From Ahrensia sp. (GTDB lineage Bacteria; Pseudomonadota; Alphaproteobacteria; Rhizobiales; Rhizobiaceae): a stretch of 64,000 bases of DNA. This document shows positions 60,235 through 64,000 of the stretch, in pieces. Position 1 is the stretch's first letter. Every line of letters begins with the position of its first letter. The position numbers and the translations under genes are program-made. The DNA is taken from the NCBI GenBank assembly GCA_002698425.1, contig NZXU01000021.1, forward strand, positions 1 through 64,000. The letters run 5' to 3'. The notes beneath the pieces are model-generated. The model was given only the letters and a program-made list of their open reading frames with translations. It was not told the origin of the DNA and did not search any database.

Positions 60235-61676
60235 GCGAGACCGGCACCGAAACCGCGAAGGCGGAAACCGCCGCACCGACGCCCGCGCCGACCGCTGTCG
60301 TGCGCAAGCCGCAAAGCCCGTGGCGCGCGCCCTTCGTCTTCGCCCTGATGGCGCTGGCGCTGGTCGCCGTCGGCATGGGCCAGTCCTGGTCGGTGGCGCT
60401 CGCCATCCTGAATATGAGCCTTGTCTCGGCGCTGATGGCGATGGGTTTGAACCTGCAATGGGGTTATGCGGGCCTGTTCAATGCCGGCGTCATGGCGTTC
60501 ACCGCGCTCGGCGGGCTGGCCGCCGTTGTCGTGTCGCACGAGCCGGTCTGGGAGGCGCTTCACGCCGGCGGGCGCGGGCTGGCGCTTTCGGCGGTGATCG
60601 TCGTCGCCATCATCGCGACGACGGCCTTTATCGGCACGCAACTGAAAGGCCGGCTGCGTTCCTTCGCGATCTTCGTCGTCGTCGTCGCCGGCTATCTCGT
60701 CTTGCGCCCGGTCTTCGGCGGGGCGGTGAACGCGGTCGAGTCGGTGGACCCGGCGCGCACCGGCTTCATCGGCGGGCTCGGCCTGCCGATCATGGCGTCA
60801 TGGCTGGTCGGCGGCATCTTCGCCGCGGCGGTCGCCTGGCTGATCGGCAAGGTGGCGCTGGGGCTGCGGTCCGACTATCTCGCCATCGCGACGCTCGGCA
60901 TCTCCGAGATCGTCATCGCGGTGCTGAAGAACGAGGACTGGCTGGCGCGCGGCGTCAAGAACGTCACCGGTCTGAAACGGCCGGTTCCCTACGAGGTCGA
61001 CCTGCAGCAGGCGCCCTGGTTCGTCGACCTGGTGACGCGGTTCAACGCCAATTCGCTGAACGCGATCGCCGACCAGGCCGACCGCGAGGCCTTCCTGCGG
61101 CAGCTGCTGATCGAGGCCTCCAGCGCCTTCGTGAAAATTGCCTATGCCGGCCTGTTCACCATCGTGCTGCTGATCATCCTGGCGCTCTGCGTGCGGGCGC
61201 TGAACTCGCCCTGGGGGCGGATGATGCGCGCCATCCGCGACAATGAGGAAGCGGCGGCGGCGATGGGCAAGGACATCAAGGCGCGCCACCTGCAGGTCTT
61301 CGTCCTCGGTTCGGCGATCATCGGCATCGCCGGCGCGATGATGACGACGCTGGACGGGCAGTTCACGCCGGGTACCTACAATCCGCTGCGCTTCACCTTC
61401 CTTGTCTGGGTGATGGTGATCGTCGGCGGTTCCGGCAACAATCTGGGCGCGGTGATCGGCGGATTCCTGATCTGGTTCATCTGGGTCGAGGCGGAACCGG
61501 CGGGGCGCTATATCGTCGAACTGGTCAGCGCGAACATGGATCCCAATTCGCCGCTCTACCGCCATTTGCAGGATATCGCGGCGCCGTTCCGCCTGTTCGT
61601 GATGGGGCTCGTGCTGCTGATTGTGCTGAGGTTCTCGCCACGCGGGCTGCTGCCGGAGAAAGTGCGGCACAGTTAG
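60231..61676 (+). CDS. livM: Branched-chain amino-acid-type ABC transporter, permease
   Basis: This 481-residue permease of the LivM type has a ~30-residue Ala/Thr/Glu-rich cytoplasmic N-terminal tail before the first helix. Family segments are MAMGLNLQWGYAGLFNAGVM, GLRSDYLAIATLGISEIVIA, the EAA-like loop SPWGRMMRAIRDNEEAAAAM, and VIVGGSGNNLGAVIGGFLIW. It is longer than E. coli LivM (425), partly from an extra hydrophobic pair near residues 115-165. It is last in the operon; a dispersed repeat follows directly. Confidence 0.9.
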   Translation: MSETGTETAKAETAAPTPAPTAVVRKPQSPWRAPFVFALMALALVAVGMGQSWSVALAILNMSLVSALMAMGLNLQWGYAGLFNAGVMAFTALGGLAAVVVSHEPVWEALHAGGRGLALSAVIVVAIIATTAFIGTQLKGRLRSFAIFVVVVAGYLVLRPVFGGAVNAVESVDPARTGFIGGLGLPIMASWLVGGIFAAAVAWLIGKVALGLRSDYLAIATLGISEIVIAVLKNEDWLARGVKNVTGLKRPVPYEVDLQQAPWFVDLVTRFNANSLNAIADQADREAFLRQLLIEASSAFVKIAYAGLFTIVLLIILALCVRALNSPWGRMMRAIRDNEEAAAAMGKDIKARHLQVFVLGSAIIGIAGAMMTTLDGQFTPGTYNPLRFTFLVWVMVIVGGSGNNLGAVIGGFLIWFIWVEAEPAGRYIVELVSANMDPNSPLYRHLQDIAAPFRLFVMGLVLLIVLRFSPRGLLPEKVRHS

Positions 61677-61703
61677 CGGGGCTTCGGGGGAAACCTTGCC
61701 GTC

Positions 61704-61849
61704 GTCATCCCGGGGCCGCGAAGCGGAACCCGGGATCCAGCAGCGATCAAGTCCTTGATCGCGAGAGACACTTTTACGGACCGGCCAAAGTCCTGAAGCG
61801 CCTCGGCTCTGGATGCCGGGTTGCGCGTGCCGCGCCCCCGGCATGACGA
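61704..61849 (+). repeat. Dispersed ~145-bp intergenic repeat, copy B
   Basis: This is the inverted counterpart of 45606-45748. The middle hairpin GCGATCAAG/CTTGATCGC is conserved (starting at 61743), with changed loop bases. It is positioned directly 3' of livM, as copy A is 3' of edd. Confidence 0.85.
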
Positions 61850-61881
61850 AAGAGAGGCGGGGCCGGCCCTTTTCGTTCAGA

Positions 61882-62379
61882 TTAAAGCCGCGCGCCGGCG
61901 CGCCAGCTTTCGGGGGTGACGAAGCGCCCCTGCCAGAGGCCCAGCGAGCGCGCTTCGGCCTCCATCTCGTCCCAGACATAATCGAGGCCGACGGACCGGT
62001 CGGGAAGCGCCCAGCCCGCAGAGATCAGCAACTGGCCAATGTCGCGGCCGGCGAAATCATGGCAACGGACGAGTTCGTTCTCGGGCTCATCCGGCCTCAC
62101 GAGGTCGCAGGTCAGGATACCGTCGATCATGTCGGCCAGCGCCTCGCGCGCATGTTCGCCGCAGGAATATTCAGCGCCGTCGGCGGCAAGGCATTGCTGC
62201 CCTATATCCGGCGCGTCGATCGCGTGCAGCCGGTAGAGCCTGCCATTGTCGTCGACGAGCGTGTTGCCGTCGACAGCTTCCGGATGGGAGAGAAGGACAT
62301 AGTCTCCGCCAGCCTGCGCCACACTTGCCACCAGGCCGACCATGACAGCGCCCGTGAGTACCCTTGCGGTGTTCTTCAT
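61882..62379 (-). CDS. Thermonuclease-like (SNase fold) secreted protein
   Basis: This 165-residue exported protein has a signal peptide (KNTARVLTGAVMVGLVASVA, cleavage near AQA). An SNase-like fold follows: VDGNTLVDDNGRLYRLHAID then APDIGQQC, and later CGEHAREALADMIDG, FAGRDIGQLLISAGWALPDR. In staphylococcal-type nucleases the first motif is usually DGDT; here it is DGNT, so the calcium-binding Asp is changed and activity is uncertain. Four cysteines could form disulfides. ATG 62379 has GGAG 8 nt upstream. Confidence 0.75.
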   Translation of the reverse strand: MKNTARVLTGAVMVGLVASVAQAGGDYVLLSHPEAVDGNTLVDDNGRLYRLHAIDAPDIGQQCLAADGAEYSCGEHAREALADMIDGILTCDLVRPDEPENELVRCHDFAGRDIGQLLISAGWALPDRSVGLDYVWDEMEAEARSLGLWQGRFVTPESWRAGARL

Positions 62380-62833
62380 TCTTGTCTCCGAAGTTTTGCT
62401 TGCCCTCTTCAATGGCGACGCTCGAAGCGAATGCTGCCGGTTCCGGTCTTGTCTTTCCTGCGCTTCAGGCGGTCCTTCCCGTCTCGTTCCAGCCCCGGAA
62501 ACATCCGGTTCTCGGCCTCCGACATTGTGAGCCGGCTACACAAAATCTAGCAAATGAATTTGGATTTTTCCACAGGCGGCCCCGTCGAATTTCCTGGAAC
62601 AGAACGCCAAAGGGGGGCGCAGCCACAGGTTGCAGGAGACCGCAGACAGCCCACAAAGACGGAACTTTCGATAAAAATTACAGCAACATAAGATCTTCTG
62701 ACGAACTCAGGCAGCCGCAGACGTAGCGGGCAAACGACGCTCGGAAAAAATTCTTCGCTGCCGGCAGAAAAACGGCTTCAGAGTTTTGTGAAAGATGTAT
62801 GACGCGTGAAAAATGCGAATCAAGCGTCCAAAA
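62380..62833. other. Intergenic region
   Basis: About 450 bp without a supported gene. Short open frames on both strands lack ribosome sites. I see no terminator, repeat or palindrome of note. It contains the upstream region of the nuclease gene and the 3' flank of the luxR-like gene. Confidence 0.5.
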
Positions 62834-63523
62834 TCAGGCCCTGCAAATCGCGAACAGGGCGGCGCGCGAGGAGATGCCGAGCTTCTCGTAGGCGCGGCGG
62901 CGATAGGTCGTCACGGTGCTCGGCGCGACGCCGATCTCGCCGGCGATTGTCTCCGTCTTCTTGCCGGACAGGACGCCGAGGCAGACCTCGCGTTCGCGCT
63001 CCGACAAGGCGGCGAGCGGCGGCGGGTAGGATGCCGCGCCGGCAGATTCGAAATGAAGAAGCGCCAGCCTGCCGGCAAAGCGCAGCGCCTCCGGCTCGGG
63101 CGCGACGGACGCCTTGTCGTAGCGGTAGAGATTGAGGATCAGCCGCCTCGCCTCCCCGACGGCGAGCACCGCCTCCTTGCCGTCGATGCCCGGCTGCGTG
63201 AAGAAACGCTCCCGGTAATCCGGGGCCATGAGCGGCAGCACGTCGCCGAGCCGGCACAGCTCGACCGTCCCCGGCTTTGCCGCAAGGACACGCGCGCACA
63301 GCGGATCCTGCCGGTACCAGCCGTCGAGATAGTCTGCGGCCAGCCTGGAACCGAGCTGCGACTGGGTGAAATTCCAGGACAGCAGGCAGGACGCATGGTC
63401 GCCGGCATAGGCGAAAACCATCACCTGATCGCTGCCCAGTTCGCGCAGGAGATCGAGGAAAGGCGCGATGAAATCCTCGCCGCCGAGCGCCGCCATGCAG
63501 GCATCGAGGAGATCCCAGCGCAT
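62834..63523 (-). CDS. LuxR-type regulator (probable LuxR solo)
   Basis: This 229-residue protein has a C-terminal LuxR helix-turn-helix (LAALSEREREVCLGVLSGKK, TETIAGEIGVAPSTVTTYRR, RAYEKLGISSRAALFAICRA). An N-terminal ~150-residue sensory domain lacks an obvious acyl-homoserine-lactone signature. No luxI-type synthase is nearby. It is divergent from an FAD monooxygenase gene; two direct GCTATGCA copies 15 bp apart (63572, 63587) lie between them and might be its binding site. ATG 63523 follows GGGGGGA; an in-frame start at 63580 is possible. Confidence 0.8.
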   Translation of the reverse strand: MRWDLLDACMAALGGEDFIAPFLDLLRELGSDQVMVFAYAGDHASCLLSWNFTQSQLGSRLAADYLDGWYRQDPLCARVLAAKPGTVELCRLGDVLPLMAPDYRERFFTQPGIDGKEAVLAVGEARRLILNLYRYDKASVAPEPEALRFAGRLALLHFESAGAASYPPPLAALSEREREVCLGVLSGKKTETIAGEIGVAPSTVTTYRRRAYEKLGISSRAALFAICRA

Positions 63524-63621
63524 CGTCAGCTGTCCCCCCGAAAAGTGGACATGCATCGGCGCGCCAGGGCAGCTATGCAAACGGCGGCTATGCAGAAGGC
63601 GAAAACTGGGAGGAACCTCAT

Positions 63622-64000
63622 ATGAGACCGGAAGGGCGCGGCGAACTCGACTCGCTTTACTTTACCTATCCGACGTTCCAGGCGCCAGAACGACGCGAAC
63701 ACCTCGCCGAACGGACGAAGGTGGCGATCGTCGGCGGCGGGCCGGTGGGGCTGACGGCCGCACTGACGCTGGCCCGGCACGGCGTGGCATCCGTGCTGCT
63801 GGAGGCGAAATCCACATATAATGACGGCAGCCGCGCGATCTGCATCGCCCGCCAGAGCTTCCACATTTTCGAGACGCTGGGCGTCGCCGATCCCTTCGTG
63901 GAGAAGTCTCTCGGCTGGACGACCGGGCGCTCCTTCTTCCGGGGCCGGCAGATCCTCGAATTCGACATGCCGGATAGCGCCGACGAGAAGTTCCGGCCGA
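63622..64000 (+). CDS. FAD-dependent aromatic monooxygenase-like protein, N-terminal part (cut by window end)
   Basis: The first 126 codons of a p-hydroxybenzoate/PheA-TfdB-type FAD hydroxylase are present. The Rossmann motif is KVAIVGGGPVGLTAALTLAR (about residues 33-52), followed by SVLLEAKSTYNDGSRAICIA with the R-x-x-x-I-x-x-x-S/T-type FAD contact, and QSFHIFETLGVADPFV. Such enzymes hydroxylate phenols or hydroxyphenyl-propionates using NAD(P)H and O2. The 3' end is outside the window. GGGAGGAA at 63608-63615 supports ATG 63622. It is divergent from the LuxR-type gene, which may control it. Confidence 0.85.
   Translation, partial: MRPEGRGELDSLYFTYPTFQAPERREHLAERTKVAIVGGGPVGLTAALTLARHGVASVLLEAKSTYNDGSRAICIARQSFHIFETLGVADPFVEKSLGWTTGRSFFRGRQILEFDMPDSADEKFRP

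Overview
The window is GC-rich, densely coding DNA from an alphaproteobacterium, most likely of the order Hyphomicrobiales (Rhizobiales). The pointers are a PdhS-type cell-cycle histidine kinase with CtrA-type boxes (TTAA-N7-TTAA) next to it, a tRNA-His with no extra G at position -1 and with A73, a phasin and acetoacetyl-CoA synthetase (polyhydroxybutyrate metabolism), an Entner-Doudoroff zwf-pgl-edd operon, and several small families common in rhizobia (DUF6460-like, YiaA, PCuAC). I cannot name the genus. No rRNA, CRISPR array, transposase or integrase was seen.

Layout. 1-4700: end of a glutamine-synthetase-family gene and a potFGHI putrescine/spermidine importer. 4704-9225: small membrane protein, AsmA-like protein, acetoacetyl-CoA synthetase, and a gap with tandem CtrA-like boxes and a terminator. 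9235-13432: PdhS-like kinase with a CtrA box upstream, then a phasin behind a near-perfect operator dyad. 13509-17680: tRNA-His, a Popeye-like cyclic-nucleotide-binding membrane protein, xseA, a rhodanese, a DUF937 protein and a 43-residue membrane peptide. 17681-21071: a region with less G+C than its flanks and mostly without recognisable genes. It holds long inverted repeats, a winged-helix-like protein of unknown function and two coupled small membrane proteins, and is bracketed by two direct copies of a 55-bp palindrome-bearing repeat. This is the most island-like part of the window.

21072-26231: puuA-puuB (gamma-glutamyl putrescine catabolism), an odd alkaline-phosphatase-superfamily protein and a GT25 glycosyltransferase. 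26241-31448: TetR-controlled RND efflux system plus a small XRE regulator. 31465-33249: a PspA/YiaA envelope-stress module with a divergent TetR gene and three copies of one operator. 33415-41407: OmpA-like protein with a long Pro/Glu/Gln spacer, PAS protein, FabH-like synthase, SLC13-type transporter and aldehyde dehydrogenase. 41566-45588: zwf-pgl-edd. 45606-53597: GNAT-MarR pair, AraC/LysE pair, an ArsR-permease-thioredoxin-MBL operon, a MerR/PCuAC/DUF2946 metal group and folD. 53709-61676: hypothetical protein, glycosyltransferase, proC, BKACE-family enzyme and livGFHM without a binding protein. 61882-64000: SNase-like nuclease, a LuxR-type regulator, and a divergent FAD monooxygenase cut by the window end.

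How it works together. Polyamine uptake (pot) and breakdown (two glutamine-synthetase-family ligases, PuuB) form one theme and PHB metabolism (AacS, phasin) another. Stress and efflux modules each carry a divergent regulator with a visible palindromic operator. The most interesting points are the CtrA boxes around the pdhS-like gene, a possible CtrA-linked small RNA between aacS and pdhS, the hairpin-rich 17.7-21 kb region, a 145-bp dispersed repeat present in inverted orientation at 45.6 and 61.7 kb, and an MBL-fold protein lacking the usual first metal-site histidines.
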